A stretch of 64,000 nucleotides of DNA from Uloborus plumipes (lineage: Eukaryota > Arthropoda > Arachnida > Araneae > Uloboridae): the NCBI GenBank assembly GCA_038373865.1, contig JAXGGA010004412.1, positions 1-64,000 on the forward strand. The letters run 5' to 3'. The translations under genes were made by a program, and so were the position numbers. The notes beneath the pieces are model-generated. The model made no database searches. It was given only the letters and a program-made list of their open reading frames with translations, and was not told where the DNA came from. Of the stretch, positions 1 to 11,111 are shown piece after piece. Position 1 is the stretch's first letter, and every line of letters starts with the position of its first letter.

Positions 1-546
1 ATTTGGACTATGCATGATTTTATGAAATGCACAAGGGGAAGTTTCTATTATCAGATTTTCAGTGTTTCCTTTCCCCGACAATTTAAATTTAAATGAAAAG
101 TCTTTTCCTTCTTCTAAATCAAACTTTGATGATAGTGCTGTTGATATATCATCCCAAGCAGTATTGGGTTTCATATTGTAGAGGACAAGGCGAGGATTTC
201 TTTTCCGTGGTGTACGGGTAGTTAAGTTGAGAAAGACTTCTGTTATTTTCAAGTTTTTGCTTTAGAATATCACAATCTAAGGGTGTGGCTGCATCTACTT
301 CGATTCCTCCTTTGGCAACGAAACGAACTCTGTTTATTTTAATGCCATCTCTATGCGGCTGATAATTATTTTGAAGGACCATTTTTAAATCGCGTGAACT
401 GGTTTTATTGTTTGTAGGATAGACCAGTAAAGTGGTTTCATTAGCTAGCGCTTGAGCATATGAAGGTTTATCATTCATTTGATTAACTGTAACATTATCG
501 CTATTATGTTTGGCTAGAGGTGGGAATTGATTCAACTGCATCTTAA
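1..546 (-). pseudogene. LINE ORF1 (gag-like), C-terminal part
   Basis: Minus-strand coding remnant. Reading from 546 down, the frame stays open to 149 and shows a FPPLA segment, a SYAQAL segment, then residues resembling the RNA-binding gag domain of jockey-type LINE ORF1 proteins (TLLVYP, then VRFVAKGGIEVDAAT, then CDILKQKL). Downstream the likeness continues in another frame (NPRLVLYNMKPN...) to the window edge at 1, so one indel at about 210-235 has shifted the frame. The protein would be an RNA-binding ORF1p that packages the LINE transcript. The upstream part lies at 6343-6793, displaced by 5796 bp of Helitrons. No reverse transcriptase is in the window; it would lie to the left. Family assignment rests on motif recognition only. 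Confidence 0.65.
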
Positions 547-2064
547 TCTATATATATAAAGATGACGGTGTTCGTTTGTCTGTATGTTTGTAACCGCTGG
601 CCAGAAGCCCCCGCAGCACCCACAGACCTGAAACTTGGCTCAAAAATTCGAACGTACCCCGCCCTCGTGCACCTCGAAGCCCAAATTTTTAATTTCGAAT
701 TAGTTATTTTTAAATTAATTAATTAGTCTCATTTTTGGTGTATCCGCCATAATTGAGGGGGGAAAACCTCGCCCCACCCCAAAACATTATATATCGTTGG
801 AAAGGGTTTTTTTTTTCTGAAAAAGAAAAGTTTTAGCACGTTTCTGTCCGTTAATTAGGACAGGAGATATTAATTAATCAAATTTAGTCAATTTTCAAGG
901 CTTAACTATGTACGCTCAACTATGGTACTAGGTCCATTTTCCTGATCAGCTGCTCTTTTGTCCTTGAAGTTACTTTGTGGTTAAAATTGTGCGTATAGAT
1001 TTAAGCCTTGAAAATTTATTCAATTTGAATGCTTAATATCTCTTATTTCTTTCTTAATTTTCTGTCTTTTTGATTTATTTGGCGAATTGATTTAAACTTT
1101 AACATGACTTTAAGTGGAGTTTAAAAGATGGAGCGCATTTGAACTAAAGGATATAATAATTTTAGTTCAGAGGGGTCGGAGGGAATTTAAATTTATTCAG
1201 TTGAATTTCTCAAAATTTGGTGTTACCAAAAATGTCAGAATGGAACTATTATTGCTAAAAAAATAGCGATGGCTATCAGCTACTCTTCGCATTTGGCGTG
1301 GTAAAGTTTGGCAACAATAGGGATATTTACCAAACCTCCCAGCCAGTGAAACACTTCTTTCTCCAAATTAAAGAAAAAGAAAACGCTCTGTGAAGGAACA
1401 GTAGTTGTTTGCAGTCTAAAAAGTATTTTATTGCATGTTTAAATATGTATATAATGTCGCCAAACCTAAATTTTTAATAGTTCCATTCTGACATTTTCGG
1501 TAACACCGCTATGAAGTTACTCTTCGTATTTGGCGTCGTAAAGTTTGGCAACAATCTGGAAATTTACCAAACCTCCCAGCCAGGGAAATCTTGCTTATTT
1601 GAGGGTTACTGTTATAGATTGTATTCACTTCAAAGAGATGGTGCGAAAGACATTATATTTCTTGCCTTTTAATGTTCACATTAAAATCATGGAAGAATGG
1701 TTGAGGCTGAGCTACCTGACACAATCGGTTCCCTATGTTAATAAATTTAAATTTGGCGACCAATTTTACATTGAAATTACGGTTAAATCGGTGGATTATG
1801 TTAAACTTCAAGGGCAAAATTGCTGTGTTCGTTGAGAGTTTTCGAAAATCTTGCCACTACAGTTATCTCAAAAGTTCCATTGAAACGTTTATTTGGCGAA
1901 TTGATTTAAACTTTAATATGACTTTTAGTGGAATTCAAAAGGTTGGGGAGCACATTTGAATCAAATATAATAATTTTACTTTAGAGGGTTAGAGTGAATT
2001 AAACTTTATTTAGTTAACTTCCTTTACATTTGTTGCACGGGCATCGCCGTGCGGGTACTGCTAG
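547..2064 (+). mobile_element. Non-autonomous Helitron, family A copy 1
   Basis: Begins TCTATATATATAAAGATGAC directly after A546. Ends with the hairpin GCACGGGCATCGCCGTGC (6-bp stem) followed by GGGTACTG and CTAG at 2061-2064. The 5' TC, the 3' subterminal hairpin, the terminal CTAG and insertion after an A with no target duplication are the Helitron signature. It has no Rep/helicase coding sequence, so it must have moved in trans. The first 350 bp or so are almost identical to those of the next copy at 2065, so the two are young or came from one event. A separate MITE sits at 1219-1507. Short open frames (e.g. 1545-1835) recur in copy 2 but look like shared ancestry, not coding. Confidence 0.85.
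1219..1507. mobile_element. MITE with 33-bp terminal inverted repeats inside the Helitron
   Basis: The left end GGTGTTACCAAAAATGTCAG... and the reverse complement of the right end GGTGTTACCGAAAATGTCAG... agree over about 33 bp with one mismatch. The interior and the DNA just right of the element both hold a related stretch (TTTGGCGTGGTAAAGTTTGG at about 1296 and a near copy at about 1532), so a local duplication is also present. Helitron copy 2 lacks this element. I see no clear TSD. Confidence 0.7.
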
Positions 2065-3640
2065 TCTATATATATAAAGATGACGGTGTTCGTTTGTCTG
2101 TATGTTTGTAACCGCTGGCCAGAAGCCCCCGCAGCACCCACAGACCTGAAACTTGGCTCAAAAATTCGAACGTACCCCGCCCTCGTGCACCTCGAAGCCC
2201 AAATTTTTAATTTCGAATTAGTTATTTTTAAATTAATTAATTAGTCTCATTTTTGGTGTATCCGCCATAATTGAGGGGGGAAAACCTCGCCCCACCCCAA
2301 AACATTATATATCGTTGGAAAGGGTTTTTTTTTCTGAAAAAGAAAAGTTTTAGCACGTTTCTGTCCGTTAATTAGGACAGGAGATATTAATTAATCAAAT
2401 TTAGTCAATTTTCAAGGCCTAACTCTACGCAGAACTGAAACACTAGAGCCATTTTCCTGATCAGCTGCTCTTTTGTCCCTGAAGTTACTTTGTGGTTTAA
2501 ATTTGCGTATAGATTTAAGCCTTGAAAATTTATTCAATTTGATTAATTAATATCTCCTGTTACTTACTTAACTTTCTGTCTCTTATATTTATTTGGCGAA
2601 TTGATTTAAACTTTAACATGACTTTAAGTGGAATTTAAAAGGTTGTGGAGCGCATTTGAACTAAAGGATATAATAATTTTTCTTCAGAGGAGGTTCCCGG
2701 CCAGTGAAATCTTGATTATTTGAGGGTCACTGTTAGATTGTAATCACTTCAAAGAGATGGTACGAAAGACATTATATTTCTTTCCTTTTAATGTTCACAT
2801 TAAAATCATGGAAGAATGGCTGTGGCTGATCTACCTGATACAATCGGTTCCCTATGTTAATAAATTTAGATTTGGCGACCAATTTTACATTGAAATTACG
2901 GTTAAATCGGTGAATTATCACGGGACGCGGGAGCGTCCCGCCCCGCCAAGAAAACCAAATACAAGCCGCCAAGAAATTTCCGTCGCCAATAAAAATGTAA
3001 AAGAGCGACTAGGACTGTTTACGCGAGTAACCAAACCGGGGTTTTCACCCCTCTGTATCTCAGCCCCATAAAGATCCTTAGAGTTCATTTTTGGTATACT
3101 CAATCTCCAGCGGCCCCTGACGGCACATACTAAAGCAAAACATCCAGGACCCTCAGGGGGAGGGGTGATATATGTTATAAAATCGCTATTTTTCGCACTT
3201 TTTAAAAATTGTTTGACAGGGGTCCAGACTAAACGGTAACTCGGATTGAGCTCTGCTTTTGCACCCACATTTATTTTGTCCCAAAGCTCGGCATAGGGGG
3301 TTTTTCGACCCCCCCCCACCCCCTCCCCCTCGCTTTTATTTTCCGTATCTTTTCTCCCCGGGGGTCTTTAGTGTTGATTTTTGGTATGAATATTCTCGAT
3401 GAGACATTGAGGACATTTTCCCAAAATTTACCCCCCGGGGTCATCGCACCCCGGAGTTATTAATGCTTAAAATTGGTCCGATTTCTATCTACCAGCTCTG
3501 TTCAACATCTGAGCGTTTATGTTTTCATTGTTGGGCCACGAGGAAAGAAAACTCAATGATTTATAATTTTATCTGTTGCCAGTTTCTATTTGTTAACAAA
3601 TAAAATATTTGTAATTGATTTTATTGCATAGGGCTTTTAA

Positions 3641-3925
3641 CCTTCCGGAAAGCGCGCGACATACCGATACACGAGAGCGCGCGCTGGGTCAGAGTGACCC
3701 ATATTACATTTTAAGAGCATTTTAACAATATTTAATGAATAATTCAGTAGTAAATCATGATTTTGACAAATATTAATCAAGGATCTCAAAAGTATATCCA
3801 AGTTCAAGGGGTCGACTTTGAATGCAGCTACAGTGGACCTGATCCATTTCTTTCAAATAGAAGTAGAGCAGCGAGTGTTTATCCTTGCGCCTGGGTCGAA
3901 AAGACCCAGCGCGAACGCTCGAATG
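3641..3925. mobile_element. TTAA-flanked MITE (piggyBac-type)
   Basis: Flanked by TTAA at 3637-3640 and 3926-3929. The empty site is seen in the other copy of the host element at about 23190 (CTTTTAAAAGGG), which confirms the boundaries. It starts CCTTCCGGAAAGCGCGCG; the inverted right end reads CATTCGAGCGTTCGCGC. Hairpins lie near both ends: TGGGTCAGAGTGACCCA and CTGGGTCGAAAAGACCCAG. 285 bp, no coding. Confidence 0.8.
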
Positions 3926-4249
3926 TTAAATGGGATCTTCAATTTAGTTCATTTTAATATGAGATCGGCAGTAAGGGTTGGGGTTTTTTTTTTTAACTTT
4001 TAATTTAATCGTAGTATTGTTAGCAACTAGCTTTGTTTTGCGTCGGTTCGGGTGGTACATTGTGATTGATTTCAAATTTATCCCAGACTGAAGAAGATCC
4101 TTGAACTTTTGCACCAAATGCATGCCGCCAAGAAAACCACAGATGTCGGACCGCCAAGAAAAATGTTGAAGGGAAAAAAACACATGCAAAGTAAATTTTG
4201 AAGAGAAAAAAAAACAGGCAAAGAAATAATATTAATGCAAAAACATGTG

Positions 4250-4626
4250 ATATCTCCCCAAAAACAACGGTGTTGTAAAAAAATCCCCCGCCAAGAAAAC
4301 CTTAAATACTCAGCCTTAAAAAGTTATGATATCGAGTTTTCCCGCCAAGTTTGTGCCAAACTACAACTAACCTGTATGTATAGTTCTTTTAAATTGTTTT
4401 CAGTCCTGCCAGGCGGGAAGTTTTTACTCATTAAGCAACCACCTCACAAGACAAAGCTTCCCGCCTGGCAAAACTGAAAACAATTTAAAAGAACTATACA
4501 TACAGGTTAGTTGTAGTTTGGCACAAACTTGGCGGGAAAACTCGATATCATAACTTTTTAAGGCTGAGTATTTAAGGTTTTCTTGGCGGGGGATTTTTTT
4601 ACAACACTGTTGTTTTTGGGGAGATA
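4250..4626. repeat. Near-perfect 171-bp-arm palindrome
   Basis: The left arm 4250-4420 is repeated inverted at 4457-4626 with a 36-nt loop. Matching blocks include ATATCTCCCCAAAAACAAC, GTTTTCCCGCCAAGTTTG and CCTGCCAGGCGGGAAG. A transcript across it would fold into a long double-stranded RNA. The loop is in the opposite orientation from the second copy near 23694. Confidence 0.9.
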
Positions 4627-4976
4627 TTAAATTTCAAGGGCAATATTGCTGTGGTCATTGAGAGTTTTCGAAAATCTTGGCTCTACAGTTGTGTCAAAAG
4701 TTCCATTGAAACGTAAAAATTTCGCTAAAAATAAATAAGTTCGTCACACACACACGAAAAGAAGAAAAAAGTCTTTAAAACTAAAATAATCCTCGCATTG
4801 AACACTACAAACTGAAATGGCATTAAAAGTGTCATCAATATATTTTAAAAGGTCGTGGTGCACATTTGAATTAAAGAATATAATAATTTTACTTAAGAGG
4901 GTGGAGTGAATTTAAATTTATTCAGTTGACTTTCTTTACATTTTTTGCACGGGCATCGCCGTGCGGGTACTGCTAG

Positions 4977-6342
4977 TACTATTATAAATGCGAAAGTTTG
5001 GATGTTTGGATGTTTGTTCCTCTTTCACGCAAAAACTACTGAATGGATTTTAATGAAACTTTTACCATAATGTAGCTTATACATCAGAATAACACATAGG
5101 CTATAATTTATAACGATATTCGAAAAAGTTTGATTGGTAGCGCTTTTTTCATTCCAATTTAAGGTACATTTTTCGCATAAATCCGCGAAGGCTTCCAGCA
5201 AAGTAATTCAGTATTTAGTGCATCATCTCAACTCCCTGTCGATAGCTAGAATTGCGTATATCATTTCCGCTTTTTGCATTAAATGTTCAAGGCTTTTCTC
5301 AAGTCAAATCAAAAAGTAATTTTTTTTCAGCTTCATGGTTTTTACATAGACATTGGAAACGAACGCGCCAGCTCTTGAACGAGCTTTTACTCTATGATTT
5401 GTATTTTAAAACATTAGTAGATTGTTCACGGCGTCAATTATTTTCTCGAATTTTGTAAATATGTGTTTTAGAGTATCGGTAACGTAACCGCTAGAAGAGA
5501 TTGGCAACTAATAAATTGATTAGGTTCATTATTTTCGAATTTGATGGAGCTTTAAATACAACTTAACGGTATTTCTTAAATTTCTTTGCTTTGATTGGTC
5601 ACTTTCTCTGGTACTTATAATAGGGCAGTTCCTTAGTATCCGATTGAACCGGAATTTTGCCAAATTTGCTGCAAGATTTTAATAACTGAGATTCTCGGCG
5701 ATTTTTTCAACTGACGCCTATTTTTGTGCCGAAGACTACGTAATAATACTTTACTTTTTACACGACGTAGCCAAAATAAACCGATTATTGTCTGATATTT
5801 ATCAACTGCAGCAAAATATCCATCATTGATATAATACTCCCACATTTGAAAAGTTCAGTTTTTTGTCTTTTGTTTTCCGATTCCGAATGTATCCATTAAA
5901 AACCTTTTTAAAATTATGTCAAAAAGTAAAGTAATCCACATACTAAATTAATAAAACCCTAAAACAAGACTAAAATTACCACTAATTTGCATTTTTGCAT
6001 AAATAACTGCTAAATGTTCCCTATTAATTTCGAAATCATTTAGGACAAAAACTTTTAACGTCATTTTGTGGTCAGCAATAGTATCCCAGAATTTGACAAC
6101 TATTTCTCTGTGACGAAAATTAGTGACATAATAATACTTAATGTATTTTCATAAAGTAAGTAGGGGAGCAAAATTATCCTAGGTATCCCAAAACAGTTAC
6201 GCAAAAATTTGGCGACATTTTAAAAATCGCCAAGCGGTGTGTTCTGAGTTCTTTCAGTTCAGGAAAAAAAAAACAAAGGTGAGTATATAAATTGTTTCTC
6301 AATATTATTATTGACCCAGGCAACGCCGGGTATTTTTGCTAG
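4977..6342 (+). mobile_element. Non-autonomous Helitron, family B
   Basis: Starts TACTATTATAAATGCGAAAG right after the CTAG of family A copy 2, with the segment TCTTTCACGCAAAAACTACT that is typical of widespread insect and arachnid Helitrons. Ends with the hairpin ACCCAGGCAACGCCGGGT, then ATTTTTG and CTAG at 6339-6342, followed by T6343. Before the family A copies arrived, this element sat between A546 and T6343. No Rep/helicase reading frame is present. Confidence 0.85.
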
Positions 6343-6793
6343 TATCATCATAAATTTGACAGTTCACTACATCTTTCTGTGAGCTGTATTCAGAAGGGGA
6401 GCAAGTTTCTGTTAGTGAGGATTGGTCAGTTGCAAGCAGATTTTTCTGCTTGACTTTATCTTCCAGTAAATCTATAAGAGCAACAATATCTTTTTGAAGG
6501 TCGAATTTTATGAAATACCGGTTAAGCGTATCTTTTCCTGTAATAAGCTGTCGTAAAAACGTAAAGATGACTTCTGCTGAAGAAGCAGTAGAGAAACTAT
6601 CTTCTGTAGGACACCAGTCCGGGTGAAACATTTTAGCAAGAGGTCCGATAACGGTATCTGAACAAGACTGTTGATTAAAGGCAGACGTCATAACAAATTC
6701 TTTGTTAATAGATGAAGTAGATAATGAATCCGGTTGCGAGAATCTGTTTCTACTGTTCTTTAATTTTCCTAATGATTGAAGTTTGGAATTCAA
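6343..6793 (-). pseudogene. LINE ORF1 (gag-like), N-terminal part
   Basis: Open on the minus strand from about 6793 to the Helitron junction. The predicted residues are Ser/Gln/Asn-rich, then contain FLRQLITGKDTLNRYFIKFD and a leucine-rich stretch, as in the low-complexity N-termini of LINE ORF1 proteins. The apparent first codon is TTG, so the true start may be upstream or lost. At the junction the codon is shared: A from 6343 and TT from 546-545. Codon phase is preserved across the 5796-bp insertion (a multiple of three), and the frame then continues to 149. I infer that the LINE copy was open when the first Helitron inserted. Confidence 0.65.
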
Positions 6794-7712
6794 TTACGGA
6801 ATATGAACACTAGAGTCTATAGGTGAAATTGTTGTTCAGTCATTTCATGGCGCTAACTTAGTCATAAGGACGAAATGAAGGCTTTTAAATGAAAGCAATA
6901 AGTTTAAAATAACAAATCTTATTGGCAACAATCAAGCTATAAGAAAAGAAATCGCTAACAATTTAGCAATTTAAAATTTTCAAATTGGCGACATAATTTT
7001 TTTTAAAGCTCATTGAGAACATAAATAAAGCGCCAAAAATAATTCAAATTCAGTTTGGCCTATAGTTAGTTGGCTGAGAAAGTTTATTTGCGAAAGAGGA
7101 CAAAGTCGCCGCGTTCGAAAGATTTTTGTAAATAAAAGACGTTTGTAAATTGATAAAAACTCGTTAAAAAAAATCTTACAGACTTGTGCAGGGTGTCATT
7201 TTGTAGAGAATTTGACTCCGTTTCTTTGTATGGATGGTTATCTTGTTCGAAATATTACGGTTTGAGTTGACTTAAAGACCTTGAAAAGATGAATATGGTG
7301 CAAGTCCAGTGTTAAGCAGATCTGATTGCAATACTGAGAGGAATTCAATATTGATGCGGTTCCAAAAAGCAACTTGAAGTGGTTCAAAATCGATGCGATG
7401 TGTGAACTTCAGAGGCACATTCTTATGGATGAAGAACAAATTTGGACATCCGGGTAGAGTTTGATGAGTTTTAAGCTGTAGTAGTTACCGTTGAGTTGAC
7501 AGTTGGGTTATTATGGGCAGAAATTTCCCAAGTCCTAGAAGTCGTAATTTTTGGAATTTTGGACCCAAATTCAAAAGTGAGGTATCAAATTGAAGGTTTT
7601 TTGATGCCGAATATTTTGAAACCAGAAATAGAACAATTGACTCATTAATACTGCTAATATTGGTTTTCAATAGGAGCCCGTCGAAAGACCAACAACCATG
7701 TTAAACGCAAGA
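6794..7712. other. LINE upstream flank and anonymous AT-rich DNA
   Basis: The part next to 6793 should hold the LINE 5' UTR or its truncation point, but I could not fix the 5' end. I see nothing else that I can support. Confidence 0.3.
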
Positions 7713-7885
7713 ATCAGTCTCATTTAGGGGGGCAGGGGGTTTAATTGCCCCCCCCCCCCGGCTTTGAGAAATCAATGTATAAACATAGAAGTTGGCGTGG
7801 TTTTTAAGGTTTTCCGATGAAATTGCATTGTGTTTTGACCCTTTGCCCTCCCCCCCCCCTGGAAAAACTGGAAATGACGTCCCTG
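7713..7885. mobile_element. hAT-like MITE, decayed
   Basis: Right end reads GAAATGACGTCCCTG; the inverted form CAGGGACGTCATTTCC resembles common hAT termini. The left end CAGTCTCATTTAGGGG is a weak match. A C-run at about 7750 and another near 7850 lie inside. A related copy lies at about 46957-47118. No convincing TSD. Confidence 0.45.
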
Positions 7886-9116
7886 AGTATTAAGTCATTA
7901 TTATAAGTATAAGTATCTTGTAAAATTTCACCATATGAGGAAAAACTCTTTTACAAGACTTGTCTAAGCAATCTGCCTGTTGATTTAGTTCCAGGTAAGT
8001 CACTCTGTCCCAAGTCGGGAGCAGATACAAGAGAGGGGCGATCTCTCCTCCCTTGAGACTTCTAAATCAGTAAACTTTCAGTACTGAAGTTTAAAAACTT
8101 AATTTCAGGAGATTTTTAATGATGTCGAAGAAAGGAAGTTAGGGCTCTCCCCCCGAAATGTTTCAAAATTGGAAGTTCAAAACCTATGTGATCAATATTT
8201 GTAAACCAGTACACACCACCAACTCTTTCATTCCATCCATAGACCATAGGTGTAAGTTAGGCCATGCTTCTTAGGCGGAAAATATTTATGTTACATCAAA
8301 CACTGAACATTAAAGTACTAGCTTTGAGTACAACCTGCACTTGAATCTTTGAGGCTGGGTTTTTCAGAAAAAGTATAAAATATATGTATTATACAAACAC
8401 ATTAAATTAATAATAGGAAAAAAGGGTCACTTTACTATCTTTCTCAAGGAAACAAAAATGCTAAAGCGAATTTCAATACAAGGAAAGGAGTTGTAATTTG
8501 ATGCTACTTCTATTTACTTCAGTATATCTCAGATTTTGGTAAAATTAAGATAAAAACTTAATTTTGTAAAAGTGAATTAATCACTTTCCTAAAGTACATA
8601 TACAGGGGCTAAAATTCAGGACAAATATGCCAAAGTTTCCAATTTACAAAATGCAAGGTATGATACAATTGAAGTTTGAAATCCATGATTTTCCATGACT
8701 CATTGGATGCAATGTTTGCAGGGGGAGGGGCAAGAATAGTGTAAAATAGTGCTTTGTGAAAAGAAAATTTCAACTATCTATGAAATGCTTTGCAAATATG
8801 AGCTGAAAATTCAAATTACGACAATATAACAAACTGAGCTACTGTTATATTATTTCCAAAAATCTCGATACATTTAAGATAACCAACAATGAAAGTCGAC
8901 TATAAATTTTACTTGAATCAATGCAGATGCAAATAGATTAAAATTTTCAAGTAGAAGCAATTAAGTAGCAAATGTGCATGTCTTCAATTACAAAGTGTTT
9001 TTGTTTGTTTGCATTTATTGGCATGATGAAAATTGCGTTCAAATGAGGCAAAATGTATACCTGGAGCATGGGTTGAAAGATATGGTTTTAAAGTGGTGTC
9101 TACAGCTTGCAAAGCC
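7886..9116. other. Anonymous AT-rich DNA
   Basis: Contains a decayed fragment near 8025-8060 (ATACAAGAGAGGGGCGATCT) that matches, inverted, the right end of the hAT MITE at 10207-10462. Otherwise no coding or RNA gene recognised. Confidence 0.4.
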
Positions 9117-9240
9117 AGTGGCGTAGGAACCTTGTATAAACAGGGGGAGCCTGGCTCATGCCGGATCTTTGAGTTTTCTGGGGGGGGGGGGGGGGCAACA
9201 CTTTTCGCTCCTTTACTCAGAAGATCAATCATCAAATCAT
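9117..9240. repeat. MITE end fragment with a long G run
   Basis: CAGTGGCGTAGGAACC is typical of one end of widespread MITEs. It is followed within 70 bases by a run of about 17 G. The opposite end was not found. Confidence 0.35.
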
Positions 9241-9538
9241 AAATGTTCAAACAAACACTTTGTGAATAAAACTAAAAGGAATTTAAAAACATTGCTAATA
9301 ACTACATTTTGTTTAACTACACTTTCGCATTTTTAATATTAACTTTGTTTTAGATGGAATACTTGCTCAGAAATAGGAAATCTCAAACTTCTATAACGGA
9401 AAAAAAAATCAAATTGTTTATTTAAAAAAGACTTCACGATGTTTGGTGACATTGCGTGAAATTCCTATGAAAAGTAGATCACACATTTAAAAACAAGTGT
9501 AAGGAAAAAAAAAATGTGCTACAGAATGTTGTAATAAA

Positions 9539-10990
9539 CAGGGATGATTGTGAGTACATGAAAAAATACCTGAAAGTTTTAAAGAGAAAATGTGGGGGGT
9601 GGGGGGGCGTTTTTTTTTAAAAACCAAGGCCCCTATTATTTAAGCACAAATTTTTTAATTATACATTTTTAATAATTGCCTTTCATAAACAAAGACACAT
9701 TTCATATATTCGAATAATTTCAAATAGTTTTTAGTCAAAATATTGTGCATGCATTTAATTAAATTGTAAATGAGTAATATAGTTATTTTTGCGCTGTTGT
9801 TGTAAATTATCTAAAAAAAATATTTTAAAGAGAAAGTAAAAGTCTAACAGAATTACTGTTTGTTGTGCGAAAATATTTACAAACTAATGAAAATTGCATT
9901 TGTTACTGAAAATATGGAAAAGAATTTATCTAGATGCAGTACCTATAAATCTAATCAATACAATATGACCTGAGTCAAAGATTTCATATTTATTAATGCT
10001 GAAGTGAAATACTATTTAAAGATGTTATGTATGGGTTAAAAAACGAAAATAGTTGAAACAAAATAAAATTCAGCCACAGATTCAGCATTTAGTTTTTGAC
10101 ATTTGACACTCTTCAAGAGCATGCAATTTTACTTAAAACTTATTTTAATGATTTAATTAAAATAAAAAATGTTATTTGTTTGACTTTCAACACGGAATAG
10201 CAAACACAAGGGCGGATCCAGAACTTGTTCAAGGGAGGGGTGGTTGACTCTTATTAACTATTTTTTACAATGCATCCTGGTTTGGAAATATGGATGACAT
10301 TAGTTTCGGTCTTCAATTTGGAAACATTTCCGATTGAAAGCCCAAATTTCCTTCCTTCAATTGAAACTAGTCTATAATTTTTTTGAGCTTCAATGTTGAA
10401 AATTTACTGGGTGAGAGTCCGTCACGGGAGGGGCGATCGCCCCTCTCTTGTATCCGCCCCTGAGCAAACATCGAAAATGATAAATATCCGATTCTCACAG
10501 CGAATGTCAAGAGATCGCAATTTTCAAAATTAAGGCGTTAAAAGTGCGAAAATGGCATGTAAAAGAATTCAAATAAACATATTTCAGATTACTATTAAAA
10601 GCTCTACGATAACCATATTATTTTTACCCTCCATAGTTTAAACCAAAAAATAAAATTAAATCAGAGCTTCAAATTTTAACTTTGATTTTCATAAAAGACG
10701 CAGAATTTTGTTCGAAAATTTCAAATTTATGATTTTTTGATATAAATAAAAAGATATTTCATTTATTTGCCTCCTAACTAAGGGTGATAAGCATCAAAAA
10801 TGAGAAAAATTCGATTCTTATATCTGATGCAAATTGATTGCATTTTTGAAAATGAAGGCATCAAAATAAAAAAGATGCAAATTTTATTTAAGTTTTTAAA
10901 AATTAGAATGGCATCTTAACATTTTTATCTGATGAATATTATCAGTAATTATCGGTATAATCACCGAAAATTCGAAAAATCAAAAAAATA
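9539..10990. mobile_element. hAT element, long copy with one end recognised
   Basis: Starts CAGGGATGATTGTGAG. Its first 190 bp or so and a block near 10908-10985 (CATCTTAACATTTTTATCTG, AAATTCGAAAAATCAAAAA) match the two halves of the complete short copy at 39358-39835, so the short copy is an internal deletion derivative. The right terminus expected after 10985 is absent or rearranged. A separate hAT MITE is nested at 10207-10462. No transposase recognised. Confidence 0.6.
10207..10462. mobile_element. hAT MITE with 8-bp TSD
   Basis: AGCAAACA at 10199-10206 is repeated at 10463-10470. The ends are CAAGGGCGGATCCAGA and ...GTATCCGCCCCTG, the widespread hAT terminus with a GGCGGATCCAG motif. 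The palindrome GAGGGGCGATCGCCCCTC lies just inside the right end. 256 bp, no coding. Confidence 0.85.
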
Positions 10991-11111
10991 CCGCAGGTGG
11001 GAAGATAAAAGCATAAGTAAAAATATTTTATTTCCGGTACTTTCGAGCATGAAAATACCAGAATCGATCATGAAAATACCGTAGTAGCTGCTCAAGTATA
11101 CTCAAGTAGCT

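Larger units (their letters stand above)
2919..4626. mobile_element. Hairpin/palindrome element, copy 1
   Basis: Inserted in Helitron copy 2. One end is a perfect hairpin (CGGGACGCGGGAGCGTCCCG, 8-bp stem, 4-nt loop); the other is a 377-bp palindrome (4250-4626). CCGCCAAGAAAACC or a close variant recurs at about 2942, 4128, 4150 and 4291 and inverted near 4580. A second copy runs from 22355 to 23709. No open frame of note. The class is unknown to me: it lacks ordinary terminal inverted repeats and a long TSD (AT or TAT at most). A TTAA MITE has landed in it at 3641-3925. Confidence 0.65.
2065..4976 (+). mobile_element. Non-autonomous Helitron, family A copy 2 (host of nested insertions)
   Basis: Starts TCTATATATATAAAGATGAC immediately after the CTAG of copy 1 and ends with the same hairpin GCACGGGCATCGCCGTGC plus CTAG at 4973-4976. 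Its longer length comes from an insertion of about 1.7 kb (2919-4626): the Helitron sequence GTTAAATCGGTGAATTAT stops at 2918 and resumes as TAAATTTCAAGGGCAATATT near 4627, where copy 1 is continuous (1783-1820). Head-to-tail arrangement with no spacer fits repeated use of one A^T site or a rolling-circle concatemer. Confidence 0.85.

Noticed and set aside
1545..1835. Conserved frame in Helitron copies 1 and 2 (also 2757-3071)
   Set aside because: Similarity is explained by recent common origin; there is no known Helitron protein motif and the frame ends differ.
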